The translations under genes and the position numbers were made by a program. The notes beneath the pieces were generated by a model. It saw only the letters and a list, made by a program, of their open reading frames with translations, searched no databases and was not told the origin of the DNA. A stretch of 64,000 nucleotides of DNA from JAXGQD01 sp040766665 (lineage in GTDB: Bacteria; Bacillota; Clostridia; Saccharofermentanales; Fastidiosipilaceae), in the NCBI GenBank assembly GCA_040766665.1, contig JAXGQD010000003.1, positions 1 to 64,000 on the forward strand, written 5' to 3'. Of this stretch, positions 26,315-36,487 are shown piece after piece. Each line of letters starts with the position of its first letter. The first letter of the stretch is position 1.

Positions 26315-27016
26315 GTGCAGGAAATGATCAGGGATTTATTAAGTTTTCTCGGCTTACTGGCGATTGCCACGGCTTGCTCGGCCATCATCGGATTTGACCG
26401 CGAACGCAAGAACCGCCCGGCTGGTTTGCGCACGCACATCATTGTCTGTATTTCCTCGACGCTCATTATGTTCGTTGGTATCAAACTGAAAGACCACTAT
26501 CTGGCGACGTCCCCCAATGTGGACCCGGCACGCTTGGCCGCCCAGATTCTCAGCGGCATCGGTTTCCTTGGCGCGGGTACCATTCTCAAGGGCAAAGATA
26601 ATGTACACGGCCTGACCACCGCCGCCACCCTCTGGAGCGTGGCCTGTATCGGTATAGCCATTGGCGCCGGTTTCTATGTGGAAGGCATCGCAGGTACACT
26701 GGCTGTCATCATGGTTTTGCGCCTTGTCACCGTTTTGGAGAATGCCTTCATCGTCAACCGCCGCACCTTTGATATGGTCATCAGCTTCACCGGCCCCTCC
26801 TCCAACCTCAAGGAAATCGGACGTATTTTGGAATCCAATAAATATCGCATGAATTCCTCTGAAATCCTCTACGACAAAGAGCTCACGGAAAGCGGTGAAA
26901 AACTCATTACGGCCCGCATCGTCATCCGTTCGATCGCCGCCAAACCCAAAGACCAGGAAAGACCCGACGTTTTATTGGAACGTTTTTCATTCGTACATGA
27001 AATCGAATTAGCCTAA
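26315..27016 (+). CDS. MgtC/SapB-family membrane protein
   Basis: 233 residues, GTG start with GAGGT nine bases upstream. The N-terminal domain (to about residue 140) has the family hallmarks ACSAIIGFDRERKNRPAGLR, THIIVCISSTLIMFV, AAQILSGIGFLGAGTILK and VHGLTTAATLWSVACIGIAIG. A cytoplasmic C-terminal domain of about 90 residues, ACT-like in size, follows. Bacterial MgtC proteins act on magnesium limitation and on F-type ATP synthase in known cases; here only the family is certain. Confidence 0.9.
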   Translation: MQEMIRDLLSFLGLLAIATACSAIIGFDRERKNRPAGLRTHIIVCISSTLIMFVGIKLKDHYLATSPNVDPARLAAQILSGIGFLGAGTILKGKDNVHGLTTAATLWSVACIGIAIGAGFYVEGIAGTLAVIMVLRLVTVLENAFIVNRRTFDMVISFTGPSSNLKEIGRILESNKYRMNSSEILYDKELTESGEKLITARIVIRSIAAKPKDQERPDVLLERFSFVHEIELA

Positions 27017-27076
27017 ACACCTCGCATAGAGAAGGATAAAACGCCGGCTTACGGCAAAACAGAAAGAAGGAAAGCT

Positions 27077-27985
27077 ATGAAATCATACGACATCGCACTC
27101 TTAGGCCCCCTGTCTCTGGACATCAACGTGGAACCGGACGGTGAATCCATCAATGAAATCGGTGGAGCCATCACCTATTCCCCTTATTCCGCAGCCATCA
27201 CCGGCGTCTCCGCGGTCGCCTTGGTCAAGTCCGGGCTGTCAGAAGAAGAAGTCAAAGCACATTTTCATGACTTCAGCGGGGATTTAGTCATTATTCCTGC
27301 AAAAGACACCACCTCCATCCGCAACGTCTACCATGATGTCACGCACGAAACCCGCACCAGCACGATGATCAAGCAAACCGGCGCTTTCAAGATTTCCGAT
27401 TTGGATGACATCAGCGCCAAGCTCTATCACCTGGGCGGCCTCATTTACGGCGATTTTGATGCCGGCTTCATCCGTACGCTGGCCGAGAAAGGCCTGCTGG
27501 CCGTTGATGCCCAATGCCTGCTGCGCCATGCCGATCCTGAAAAAGGTTCCATGTATTTTGAAGACTGGGCCGATAAACACGAGCTTTTGCCGCTCATCGA
27601 TTTCTTCAAAGTGGACGCGAAAGAAGCCGAAATTCTGACCGGTTTCACGGATCGCGAAAAAGCTGCCCGTCAACTTCATGCCTGGGGCGCCAAAGAAGTC
27701 TTCATTTCCTACCATGAAGAAATGACCGTATTTGATGGTGAAACGCTCTATACCTGCCCCTACAAACCTGCTTCCACCGAAGGACGCACAGGGCGCGGGG
27801 ACACAGTTTTTGCCGCTTATATTGCTAAACGCTTGACTGAAAACATCAGCGACAGCTTGCTTTTCTCAACCGGTTTAATTACGCTGAAGATTGCCAAACG
27901 CGGACCGTTCCGCGGCAGCTTAGCCGACATCGACGCCGTCATCCGTGAGCAAAACATGCAAGTAAAGGCTGAAAAGCTTGGCTAA
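27077..27985 (+). CDS. PfkB/ribokinase-family carbohydrate kinase
   Basis: 302 residues. N-terminal LLGPLSLDINVEPDGE and EIGGAITYSPYSAAITG match the PfkB substrate-binding start; VDAQCLLRH and FFKVDAKEAEILTGF lie mid-protein; the C-terminal signature is EGRTGRGDTVFAAYI near residue 234, with Asp of GRGD as catalytic base. It phosphorylates a sugar or nucleoside, not identified. AGAAGGAAAGCT precedes the ATG. The stop overlaps the start of the decayed sensor gene by eight bases, so it probably heads the uptake operon to 37606. Confidence 0.88.
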   Translation: MKSYDIALLGPLSLDINVEPDGESINEIGGAITYSPYSAAITGVSAVALVKSGLSEEEVKAHFHDFSGDLVIIPAKDTTSIRNVYHDVTHETRTSTMIKQTGAFKISDLDDISAKLYHLGGLIYGDFDAGFIRTLAEKGLLAVDAQCLLRHADPEKGSMYFEDWADKHELLPLIDFFKVDAKEAEILTGFTDREKAARQLHAWGAKEVFISYHEEMTVFDGETLYTCPYKPASTEGRTGRGDTVFAAYIAKRLTENISDSLLFSTGLITLKIAKRGPFRGSLADIDAVIREQNMQVKAEKLG

Positions 27986-28981
27986 GCGCAATAAACAAAG
28001 CCTTTTTAGAGTAGCCATCGTGGCGCTCAGTGCTTTGATTGTGCTTTTTTCCATACTCTTTCTCTACAACATCCTGACACCCGTTTCAGAGGGCGGATTA
28101 ACGCTCGAAAAGAAACGGCGGATTGGTTTGGTCGTGACCCCATCCGAAGACGATTTGAAGATGGAGCAATACGACAAATCGCCGAGGCCGTCTTTTATGC
28201 GGCGCATGACGATTTAATGCGCCTTTACTCGCTGCGCTCTCATAGGCTTCGCAGATCGGTAGATTCGGGCGCGCTGATTGTATATCAGGTCGACGTGATT
28301 GTTTTTTCGCCTTTGGTGGAAAACGGCTGGTCTTTGGTGCTAAACGAAGCGGCACAGGCCGGTATTGAAGTCGTTGCTGTCGACCAGGGCGTGCGTTCTG
28401 GTGGCTGGTGAAGCATCCTGCCATCAGGGTGAGTTTTGCCTATGAGCGTGTGTGCCGAGACCCTGATTCAGAAACTGGCGGATGAAGCGCTTTAGAAGAA
28501 GAAATTTTGGAACTGGTCGGACTGGTCAATGCTTTTACCACTCGAGAATTATCGCGGTTACTCGCAATGAACTGGATCCTCTGGCACGGCCGATTCGTTA
28601 CAGCTACCGTGCCGAAAGCCTCTCATATGCCGAAGAAATCACACAGGGGGTATTGGACAATCAGGTGCCGATTAAGCTCATTTTGGCACAAAACGATGCC
28701 ATGGCAGAAGGAGCGCCACCGTGGTCGCAGAGTTCGCCGCGACCCAAAGTATTTATGATCCACCGATTCTCACCGCTGTCGGCGGTAGTCATGTCCGTAA
28801 ACTCTATGACGAAGGGCAGATTCAATACGTTCTGGCAGGCGATAATACAGCCCTCGTGCAGGCTCTTTATACCTTGATCGAGCGGGTCACGACCAAACCG
28901 GGTCAGGCCGGATTGAGTGAACTGGTGCCCTTAAAGCTCCTGGAAGAAAAGCTGTCCGGCACGGCACTGCAGAGGCCATAG
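27978..28981 (+). pseudogene. Decayed membrane-anchored sugar-binding sensor protein
   Basis: Reads in pieces as one periplasmic-binding-protein (RbsB-like, Peripla_BP_4) of about 330 residues: an N-terminal membrane anchor (VAIVALSALIVLFSILFLYN), RIGLVVTPSEDD, then, after a shift near 28174, VIVFSPLVENGWSLVLNEAA, and further shifts near 28395, 28550 and 28715 before LAQNDAMAEGA and ILTAVGGSHVRKLYDEGQ, ending at the TAG at 28981. At least four frame changes are needed, so it looks truly inactivated. Position directly before a YesM-type kinase and the uncleaved anchor suggest it was the extracellular ligand sensor of that kinase, as XylFII is for LytS in clostridia. Confidence 0.8.
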
Positions 28982-30508
28982 ATGCTGAACCGGGGTGCAG
29001 GAAAAAAGAAGCAGGCAGGTTTTGCCGAACAAAGCATGACGGCGATGCTCAGCCGTCACAGCATCATCTTGATTATAATTCTGACCATTCCCTTGCTCTT
29101 TATGCTCCTCAGTATCCGCGTCACTTTGCGCAATTATGACCGGGTTATCTCCAATGTGGAAGATGCGCGGCAGCTTAAAAACACTTACGTCACCGAGTTG
29201 GACCAAGAAATCTGGCTGATTGTTTCCGGCCGTAAAACCACGGCGGAAGGTCGGCAGCATCAGCTGATAGCCGATGCCCGCGCACGGGTTGACAGTCTCC
29301 TGGAACGCTCATCTCCGGAAGCCTTGCTCTATCTAACCGCTGCCGAGCGCTCCATCGACTCGGCCGAACTCTATGTCAAGACACTGGAACAGCAAATTGC
29401 CGAAGGGAAGTCTGCGCGTAGTAACACTAAACTGCATGATGAAATCAGCTCGGTCTGTCGCCTGACCGAGGAGGTACTGGGCGACTACATTGAACAGGGC
29501 AACCAGCAAATCGCGGACTGGAACGGCCGTATTCAGCGCTCTTTTGTCTTTCTGACCCTGATTATTATCCTCTTAATTGCCACAGCTGCCCTCTTGACCA
29601 TTAACATGGCGCGAAAAATGTCTCAAAAAGTACGCGACCCGATTTTGGAATTGGAAAGTTTTGCTGCTGAGGTGGCCAAGGGCTCCTTTGAGAGCCGTGT
29701 GGGCGAACCGCAGCTGCTCGATTTAAAGCAGCTCTCACGCGATTTAAATACCATGGCTTTAAAACTGGACCGCTATTTCCAGGATAAATTGGAGGCGGAA
29801 AGCAATTTGCAAAAGGCTGAACTGAAGGCTTTGCAGGCACAAATTCAGCCCCACTTCATCTATAACACCCTGGGCACGATAGTATGGCTGGCCGAGCAGG
29901 AACGTTCCCGCGACGTCGTTAACATGACCATGGCTTTCACGCGTTTCTTGCGACTCAGTCTCTCCGGTGGAAAAGAAATTATCACCGTCGAGCAGGAAGT
30001 CGAGCACGTCAAGAGTTATTTGGAAATTCAAGGTTTCCGTTACGGCTCACAAATCACCTATGAAATTCTCCTCGACCCTTCCGTTTCAAGCTTGCCTATG
30101 CTCAAATTCACTCTGCAACCTCTGGTTGAAAACGCGATCTACCACGGCATCAAAGGCAAACGCTTCAGCAAAGGACATATCACGATACGTGTCCATCCTG
30201 AATCGGCTGAGCCGGCTGATGAGACAAATGATTGGGTGTATTTTTCGGTCAAGGATACAGGACAGGGCATTACGCCCGCACGCCTGCAGGAGTTAAGAGA
30301 GAGACTAGCCAAAGTCACGGAAGAACCTGCCGATGCGCAAACTGAAAGCGCCGACGCAGCACGGGAGCGTGATGCGGAACAGGGCGGCTATGGTTTGGTC
30401 AATGTGGCGTCGCGGCTCTGGCTTTATTACCGCAGCAGATTGCAGATTGAAAGCAAGCTGGGTGAAGGCACGGAGGTTTCTTTTGCCTATAATAGAAGCA
30501 AACTCTGA
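28982..30508 (+). CDS. YesM-type sensor histidine kinase
   Basis: 508 residues. Membrane segment 1 at about 26-48, an extracellular stretch rich in helical charged sequence, membrane segment 2 at about 190-212, then HAMP, and the His_kinase domain with His291 in QAQIQPHFIYNTLGTI. The ATPase domain has LQPLVENAIYHGIKGKR (N box), KDTGQGITPARL (G1) and GYGLVNVASRL (G2). It phosphorylates the response regulator encoded 29 bases downstream. The start follows the stop of the decayed sensor gene at once, which suggests coupled expression; loss of that sensor may leave the kinase unresponsive. Confidence 0.93.
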   Translation: MLNRGAGKKKQAGFAEQSMTAMLSRHSIILIIILTIPLLFMLLSIRVTLRNYDRVISNVEDARQLKNTYVTELDQEIWLIVSGRKTTAEGRQHQLIADARARVDSLLERSSPEALLYLTAAERSIDSAELYVKTLEQQIAEGKSARSNTKLHDEISSVCRLTEEVLGDYIEQGNQQIADWNGRIQRSFVFLTLIIILLIATAALLTINMARKMSQKVRDPILELESFAAEVAKGSFESRVGEPQLLDLKQLSRDLNTMALKLDRYFQDKLEAESNLQKAELKALQAQIQPHFIYNTLGTIVWLAEQERSRDVVNMTMAFTRFLRLSLSGGKEIITVEQEVEHVKSYLEIQGFRYGSQITYEILLDPSVSSLPMLKFTLQPLVENAIYHGIKGKRFSKGHITIRVHPESAEPADETNDWVYFSVKDTGQGITPARLQELRERLAKVTEEPADAQTESADAARERDAEQGGYGLVNVASRLWLYYRSRLQIESKLGEGTEVSFAYNRSKL

Positions 30509-30537
30509 TTGAATCTGCTGACGAAACGGAAAGAAGC

Positions 30538-32157
30538 ATGCTGAGAATATTTGTTGTCGATGATGAAGACATCATCCGCGAAGGAATAAGAAACACGCTG
30601 GAGGCGAAAAGCGAGGACTACCACCTGATGGGCGAGGCACCGGACGGTGAAATGGCGCTGCCGCAGTTGCAGGAGCTGAAGCCCGACCTGCTGATTACCG
30701 ATATCCGCATGCCGTTTATGGATGGGCTGGAGCTTTGCCAACACGTCAGGCGCACCATGCCCTGGATGCGTATCGTGATTCTCTCCGGTCACGACGAATT
30801 CTCCTACGCCCAACGAGCCATCAGTTTGGGAGTCAACGATTACCTGCTGAAGCCGATAACCGCTCAGCAGCTTTTGGAGACACTGGACCATGTGGCAGAG
30901 GATATCGCGCGTGAAAAGAAGGATATGCTCAGGCCCCGGGGTGATTCCCCCGACCCTGACGAGCAGCGCATTCTGGTCGAACACTTTCTCAATCAGCTTT
31001 TGAGCGGCGGGCTCAGTGTTTCGGAAGCCCAAACCCGTGCCTCCGGTCTGGCCATTCCGCTGAGCAATTACAAGGAATATGTGGTGGCCCTCACCGATTT
31101 AAGCCATTTTACCCGCACCGAACAGCGGCAGATCATGACCCTGGCTCACCAGCACCTGGATGCCTATCCGAATCTGCTGGTTTTTTCGCGCGAAGGTCAA
31201 CGTCTGGTATTCTTAGCCGGCTCGGTCGATGAAGGAGAGGCACTCGAGCAGATGTATGGTGCCCTGCAAGCCTTTTTACACGAGCTCTCTTATTATCTGC
31301 AGCTCCAGGCTCCAATAGGGATTGGCATGACGGTGCAGCGTTTGAGTGAACTGCCTTCGGCCTGGCAGTCCGCCAAGTTGGCTTTTGCCCGTCATAGCGA
31401 CTTACGCAGTTCGACCATCTACAGCCTCGGTCAGGAACACGGAAAAGCCAATAATAAGCAGACAAACTGGGATGAGTTGGTCAAAACCGGGATTGACTTT
31501 TCGGCCGAACAAAATCTGATTGATATTCTCGCGTACATTGAGAGCAACAACCGCGATCAGTTCATCGACAAGTATTTCCGCACCGGCAACGAGCAGGATG
31601 TTCAAAGCATGCTCTATCGCTACTATCTCAGCATGAATCTCACCGTCACCATCGGCAAATTATTGGCAAAAATGGGCTACGCACCGGACGCCGAACTGGA
31701 CTACGTCAACCAGCCCGAACAGGTTTTCAAACGCTCGGAAAGCCTCGAATCCAGTAAAATTCTGGCGCGCGAGCTGATCGACCTGTACATCAAACTACGC
31801 CATCGCGGCGACTATCGCTACAATACCGAAATCAGCGAGGCCAGAGCCTTCATCAACGAACACTACGTCAAAGCCGAGCTTTCGCTGCAGGATGTGGCCG
31901 CCCATGTCGGCTACAGCCCCAATCATTTCTCGACGATTTTTTCGCAGGAAACCGGTGAGACCTTCGTCGGCTATCTGACCCGCACGCGCCTGGAAAAAGC
32001 CTGTGAACTTTTGCTCCATTCGGAGCTGAAATTGCGTGAAATCGCCGAGCAGTCCGGTTACAGCGAAGCCCACTATTTTAGTTATCTTTTCAAAAAACAT
32101 TTCGGTATGCCGCCCAGTGAATACCGACAGCAGTTTTCTTACGATAAAAAATCGTAA
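30538..32157 (+). CDS. YesN-type response regulator with AraC DNA-binding domain
   Basis: 539 residues. Receiver domain 1-125 with phospho-acceptor Asp55 in LLITDIRMPFMDG and the conserved Lys in NDYLLKP. A long middle part (about 130-420) is typical of YesN-like regulators. C-terminal AraC pair of helix-turn-helices at about 435-535: SLQDVAAHVGYSPNHFSTIF and LREIAEQSGYSEAHYFSYLF. Likely activates the importer operon that starts 128 bases downstream. Weak ribosome site GAAAGAAGC before the ATG. Confidence 0.94.
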   Translation: MLRIFVVDDEDIIREGIRNTLEAKSEDYHLMGEAPDGEMALPQLQELKPDLLITDIRMPFMDGLELCQHVRRTMPWMRIVILSGHDEFSYAQRAISLGVNDYLLKPITAQQLLETLDHVAEDIAREKKDMLRPRGDSPDPDEQRILVEHFLNQLLSGGLSVSEAQTRASGLAIPLSNYKEYVVALTDLSHFTRTEQRQIMTLAHQHLDAYPNLLVFSREGQRLVFLAGSVDEGEALEQMYGALQAFLHELSYYLQLQAPIGIGMTVQRLSELPSAWQSAKLAFARHSDLRSSTIYSLGQEHGKANNKQTNWDELVKTGIDFSAEQNLIDILAYIESNNRDQFIDKYFRTGNEQDVQSMLYRYYLSMNLTVTIGKLLAKMGYAPDAELDYVNQPEQVFKRSESLESSKILARELIDLYIKLRHRGDYRYNTEISEARAFINEHYVKAELSLQDVAAHVGYSPNHFSTIFSQETGETFVGYLTRTRLEKACELLLHSELKLREIAEQSGYSEAHYFSYLFKKHFGMPPSEYRQQFSYDKKS

Positions 32158-32284
32158 GTCGCTGGCAAAAGTCTCTCCCCCCGCCCTTTTTTTCGTAAAC
32201 GATTGTATCGCGTTTTGCCCGCCATAAGTATATATTGAAGCCAGTGAAAAGCTTTCAAAGCTTGTCAACGAAAAGGAGATGACT

Positions 32285-33406
32285 ATGAAAAAGAAACTTT
32301 TGATGTCTCTGACCGGTCTGTTAATCAGCTCATCGCTCTTCCTCGCTGCCTGCGGTGGTGGAGCAACGACGCAAGCGACCACAGCGGCTCCAGCCGGTGA
32401 TACAGGCACAGCGGCAGCCACAGAAGCAGCACAAAGCGCAGCCCCTTCAGGTAAAAAAGAACTGACCATCTACTCGGCCATGCCCGAGAGCGAAATCCCC
32501 GTTTACTTAAATGCATTTGAAAAAGATACGGGCATTAAAGTCCATTACGTCAGACTCTCTGCCGGCGAAATGGTCACCCGTGTAGAAGCCGAAAAAGCGA
32601 AACCCAACGCCTCCATGATGTTCGGTGGCTCTTCCGACACCTATATTTCAGCAGCAGCCAAAGGCCTGATCGAGCCCTATCAAAGTGCTGAACTCGCCAA
32701 CATCCCCGAGCAATATCATGACAAAGAAGGCAACTGGAACCCGATTTATGTCGGCGCCATTTCTTTTGCCTGTAACTCCGAATGGTTTGAAGAGAACAAT
32801 GTCGAATATCCCAAGACCTGGGACGACTTGCTCAAACCCGAATTCAAAGAGCAGATTTCCATGGCCCATCCTTCCACCTCCGGTACCAGCTATACCGTGC
32901 TTTCCACACTGGTCCAGCTGAAAGGTGAAGATGAAGCCTTCAAGTATCTGGAAAACCTCAATGAAAACGTCCGCCAATACACCAAAGCCGGCGCTGCTCC
33001 CCCGATGGAAGTCGGTCTGGGCGAAGCCGCCATCGCCATCACCTTCTCACACGACGCACTCAAACCCGCCGTTGAAGGCTATCCCGTCGTCGTGCACTTC
33101 CCCGAAGATGGCACAGGCTTTGAAGTCGGCGCTGCCGCCCTCTTAAAAGACGGTCCCGCAGACGAACAGGAAAATGCCAAACTCTTCATCGATTGGCTGA
33201 TGTCGGCGCGCGGACAGGAATGCTACATTGAGTCCAAATCCAACCGTCTGCCCGTCAATACCAACGCCGCCGTGACCGAAGGTCTCACCCCGCTCAGCGA
33301 ACTCAACGTCATCGACTATGACGCCGTTTGGGCCGGTGAAAACCGCGAACGTTTGATCAAACGCTTCACCGACGAAATCGATAACGCAGGTACCCTAAAA
33401 GAATAA
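32285..33406 (+). CDS. ABC importer solute-binding lipoprotein (iron/phosphosugar type)
   Basis: 373 residues from ATG 32285 (AGGAG six bases upstream). Signal sequence ends in a lipobox LAAC near residue 21, followed by an Ala/Thr-rich linker to about residue 57. The binding domain starts ELTIYSAMPESEIPVYLNAF and has the AfuA/FbpA-like pattern (SMMFGGSSDTYISAAAKGL, YPKTWDDLLKPEFK, ISMAHPSTSGTSYTVLSTL, FIDWLMSARGQECY). Relatives bind ferric iron, hexose phosphates or aminoethylphosphonate; the absence of the usual ferric Tyr pair is not testable by eye. The neighbouring EEP enzyme and sugar kinase favour a phosphorylated substrate. Confidence 0.9.
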   Translation: MKKKLLMSLTGLLISSSLFLAACGGGATTQATTAAPAGDTGTAAATEAAQSAAPSGKKELTIYSAMPESEIPVYLNAFEKDTGIKVHYVRLSAGEMVTRVEAEKAKPNASMMFGGSSDTYISAAAKGLIEPYQSAELANIPEQYHDKEGNWNPIYVGAISFACNSEWFEENNVEYPKTWDDLLKPEFKEQISMAHPSTSGTSYTVLSTLVQLKGEDEAFKYLENLNENVRQYTKAGAAPPMEVGLGEAAIAITFSHDALKPAVEGYPVVVHFPEDGTGFEVGAAALLKDGPADEQENAKLFIDWLMSARGQECYIESKSNRLPVNTNAAVTEGLTPLSELNVIDYDAVWAGENRERLIKRFTDEIDNAGTLKE

Positions 33407-33474
33407 TTCCCAAACCTGTTGCAGCGACAAAAGCCCAAGCCGTTTCGTCGCAACGGCAAAACGATTGAACTGCA

Positions 33475-33502
33475 GGAGCGCCGTTAGCATTAATGGCGCT
33501 CC
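33475..33502 (+). other. Intergenic hairpin between binding protein and permease genes
   Basis: GGAGCGCC and GGCGCTCC form a perfect eight-pair stem with a 12-base loop and no T-run. Such hairpins after a binding-protein gene usually stabilise the upstream mRNA and lower downstream expression, giving more binding protein than permease. Confidence 0.65.
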
Positions 33503-33522
33503 ACCTCACAGCGGGGGTATTT

Positions 33523-35284
33523 ATGAAACGATTTCTGAAGCAGGAAACAGCCGATACGAGCCTGCCCTTGGCAAAAGAGATAAAATCCAGCCATTTTAAA
33601 ATGATGCTACGTCAGCCGCTGCTGGTGGTGGTGATTCTTTCCATCTTTGTCGCCATTTTTCTCTTTGTCCTTTTGCCGATATTCAACGTCTTCAAGCTCA
33701 GCATGACCAATGACAACGGCGCCTTCACCCTGGAAGGCTACAGTAAAGTGCTCATGGACGGCGGTCACAGACAGACCTTTTTCAACAGCCTGAAGCTCGG
33801 GGCCGTTGTTGCCGTTATTGCCACTTTCCTGGGTTACGTCTTTGCTTTTGCCATGACGCGTACAGAGATGAAAGGGAAAAAGTTTTTCAACTTCATCGCC
33901 ACCCTGCCCATCATTTCCCCGCCCTTTTGTGCTTTCCCTCTCCCTCATCTTTCTCTTCGGCCGCCAAGGTCTGATTACCAAAGGTCTGCTCGGCATTACG
34001 GGCTCCGACGTCTACGGTTTCAAAAGCCTGGTGGTCATTCAATCCATTTCTTTCTTCCCCATCGCTTATATGACCCTGACGGGTATTCTGCAAGCCATTG
34101 ACGATTCCGTCGAAGATGCCGCTTTTAATCTCGGCGCCTCACGCGGCCATGTCTTCCGTACGGTGATTTTGCCACTCTCCCTACCCGGTGTAGCCAGTTC
34201 CTTATTGCTGGTCTTTATCCAATCCATGGAAGATTTTTCCAATCCCGCGGTTTTAGGAGGCAGCTACTCCACCCTGGCGGTTGAAGCCTACCGCATCATC
34301 ACCGGCATGTACGACATGCGCGGCGGTTCCATACTGGCCATCACCCTACTCATGCCGACTTTACTGGCCTTTATTCTCCAGAAGTATTGGGTTGGCAAAA
34401 AGAGCTTCGTCACCGTCACCGGTAAACCCACCCAAAAGCGCCGCAAAATCCACGAGCCCCACATCATCATCCCCCTGACCATCTTCTGCTCCGTCGTCGC
34501 CGGCGTCATCATCCTGCTTTACGGCACGGTGCTGGGCGGTGCCTTCGTCAAAACCTGGGGCATCAATTATTCCTTCACGCTGGATCACTTCCGTTACGTC
34601 ATTTCGATGGGCTGGGATCCGCTGATCAATTCGGTCAAACTGGCCCTCGCCGCCGCACCCATCGCCGGTGTGCTCGGTATGGTCATTGCCTATCTGACCG
34701 TGCGTAAGAGTTTTCCGGGCAAAAGGCTGATGAGCTTCGGCTCCATGCTGATGTTCGCCATCCCCGGCACCGTCCTCGGTATCGGCTATATTTTCACCTT
34801 CAACACGCCCCCGCTGATCCTCACCGGAACGGCGGCCATCCTCATCATCGCTTTTACCTTCAGAAACATTCCGGTCGCCATTGAATCGGGTGCCACCACC
34901 CTGCTGCAAATCGACCGCTCCATCGAGGAGGCCTCCAGCATCCTCGGTGCAGGCAACGGGACGACTTTTAGGCGCATCACCTTGCCCCTCTTGCAGCAGG
35001 CCTTTTTCTCCGGCCTTGTTTACGCCTTCGTGCGTTCCATGACCGCGGTGAGCTCCATCATTTTCCTGATCTCACCCAAGTGGAGCCTGGCCACCTCCCG
35101 CGTCTTTGCCCTCTTTGAATCCAGTAAATACTCCGATGCCGCCGCCTACATCACCTTGATGATCGTCATCATCGTCGTCTTTATCGGCATCATACGTTTC
35201 TTCGTCGACTTCCTTTTGTCGGCCCGTTCCAGACAGCAAAGACAATTTAAGCGCGAGGCAAAAGCCCTGAAAAACAAGAGCTGA
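33523..35284 (+). CDS. ABC importer permease, two fused halves, one frameshift
   Basis: After repair about 586 residues with two BPD_transp_1 halves, as in FbpB/AfuB-type iron and phosphosugar importers. The first half contains FNSLKLGAVVAVIATFLGYV; EAA loops are near DDSVEDAAFNLGASRGHVF and DRSIEEASSILGAGNGTTF. The frame breaks in a run of four T at 33925-33928: with three T the reading PPFVLSLSLIFLFGRQGLI continues unbroken into the downstream frame. As given, it splits into two frames, ending at 34101 and starting near 33929. Start ATG 33523 follows GGGGGT. Partner of 32285 and 35353 genes. Confidence 0.9.
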
Positions 35285-35352
35285 AGCAGCGGTCAATCAT
35301 TCGACCGAACAGCTGCACAGCATGACACAGAGAAGCACTAATGGAGGCATTC

Positions 35353-36468
35353 ATGGACAGCAATAAACTCAACGAACTCAGAAGAGAAGCCAGCGGCGTC
35401 AGGCTGGAAAAAGTACGCAAAGTTTTCCCCGCGGCTTCAGGCCAGGGCGAAGTGGTCGCCGTCAACGATATCGATCTGCACATTGAACCGGGCGAAATGG
35501 TCACCTTATTAGGTCCCTCAGGCTGTGGCAAAACGACCACCCTGCGCATCGTCTCAGGCTTCGAAATCGCCACTTCCGGCTCCGTTTTCATCGGCAAGCG
35601 CAATGTCGCCAACATCCCTCCGAACAAGCGCGACATCTCCATGGTTTTCCAAAACTACGCGCTCTTCCCCCACCTCAACATTTATGAAAACGTCGCCTAC
35701 GGCCTCAAGGTTAAAAAACTCCCTCAGGCAGAGGTCCAAGAGCGCACCCAGAAGGCCATCAACCTGATGCAACTCAACCAAATGGAAAAGCGTTTCCCGA
35801 ACCAGCTTTCCGGTGGTCAGCAGCAGCGCGTCGCCCTCTCCCGCGCCATCGTCATCGAGCCCAAAGTCCTGCTCTTCGACGAACCGCTCTCCAACCTGGA
35901 CGCCAAACTACGTGAGCAAATGCGCGATGAACTGCGCACCCTGCAGCAGCGCCTGGGCATCACCAGCCTCTACGTCACCCATGACCAATCCGAAGCCATG
36001 GCCATCTCCGATAAAGTCGTCATCATGAAAGACGGCAACATCATGCAGGTCGGCAGCCCCGAAGAAGTCTACGAGCGCCCCGAAAACCGCTTCGTCGCCA
36101 ACTTCATCGGCAAAGCCAACTTCATCGAAGGCAAGCTGGTCGACCAAAACGCAGACGGTGCCGTGGTCGAAATTTTCGATTATAAAATCGCGCTGCCCGC
36201 TCCCGGAAAAATGAATGGTCTCAATATCGGCGACACTGCCTACCTCAGCATCAGACCCGAATCGGTACAGCTGTCTCAGGATCAAGGCGACCTGCCTGTC
36301 CAAATCATCAAGAGTATCTATTACGGCGATCGCATCGAATACCATGTTTTGCTCAACGAGCAGCAACTCGTCTTCGAAGACTTCAAACCCCAGGGTAAGC
36401 CGCATTTCAAGGCCGGCGAGACGGTCTACCTGGCCCTGGATAAGCAGTCCATCCCTGTTTTAGCTTAA
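35353..36468 (+). CDS. ABC importer ATP-binding protein (PotA/FbpC-like)
   Basis: 371 residues from ATG 35353, with GGAGG five bases upstream. Walker A GPSGCGKTTTLRIVSGFE near 54, Q-loop VFQNYALFPHL, signature LSGGQQQRVALSRAI near 150, Walker B VLLFDEPLSNLDAKLRE, switch His in YVTHDQSEAM. The C-terminal 120 residues form a TOBE regulatory domain (YLSIRPESVQL). Energises the importer formed by the two preceding genes. Confidence 0.95.
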   Translation: MDSNKLNELRREASGVRLEKVRKVFPAASGQGEVVAVNDIDLHIEPGEMVTLLGPSGCGKTTTLRIVSGFEIATSGSVFIGKRNVANIPPNKRDISMVFQNYALFPHLNIYENVAYGLKVKKLPQAEVQERTQKAINLMQLNQMEKRFPNQLSGGQQQRVALSRAIVIEPKVLLFDEPLSNLDAKLREQMRDELRTLQQRLGITSLYVTHDQSEAMAISDKVVIMKDGNIMQVGSPEEVYERPENRFVANFIGKANFIEGKLVDQNADGAVVEIFDYKIALPAPGKMNGLNIGDTAYLSIRPESVQLSQDQGDLPVQIIKSIYYGDRIEYHVLLNEQQLVFEDFKPQGKPHFKAGETVYLALDKQSIPVLA

Positions 36469-36487
36469 CGTTCGAGGTTGATGATTT

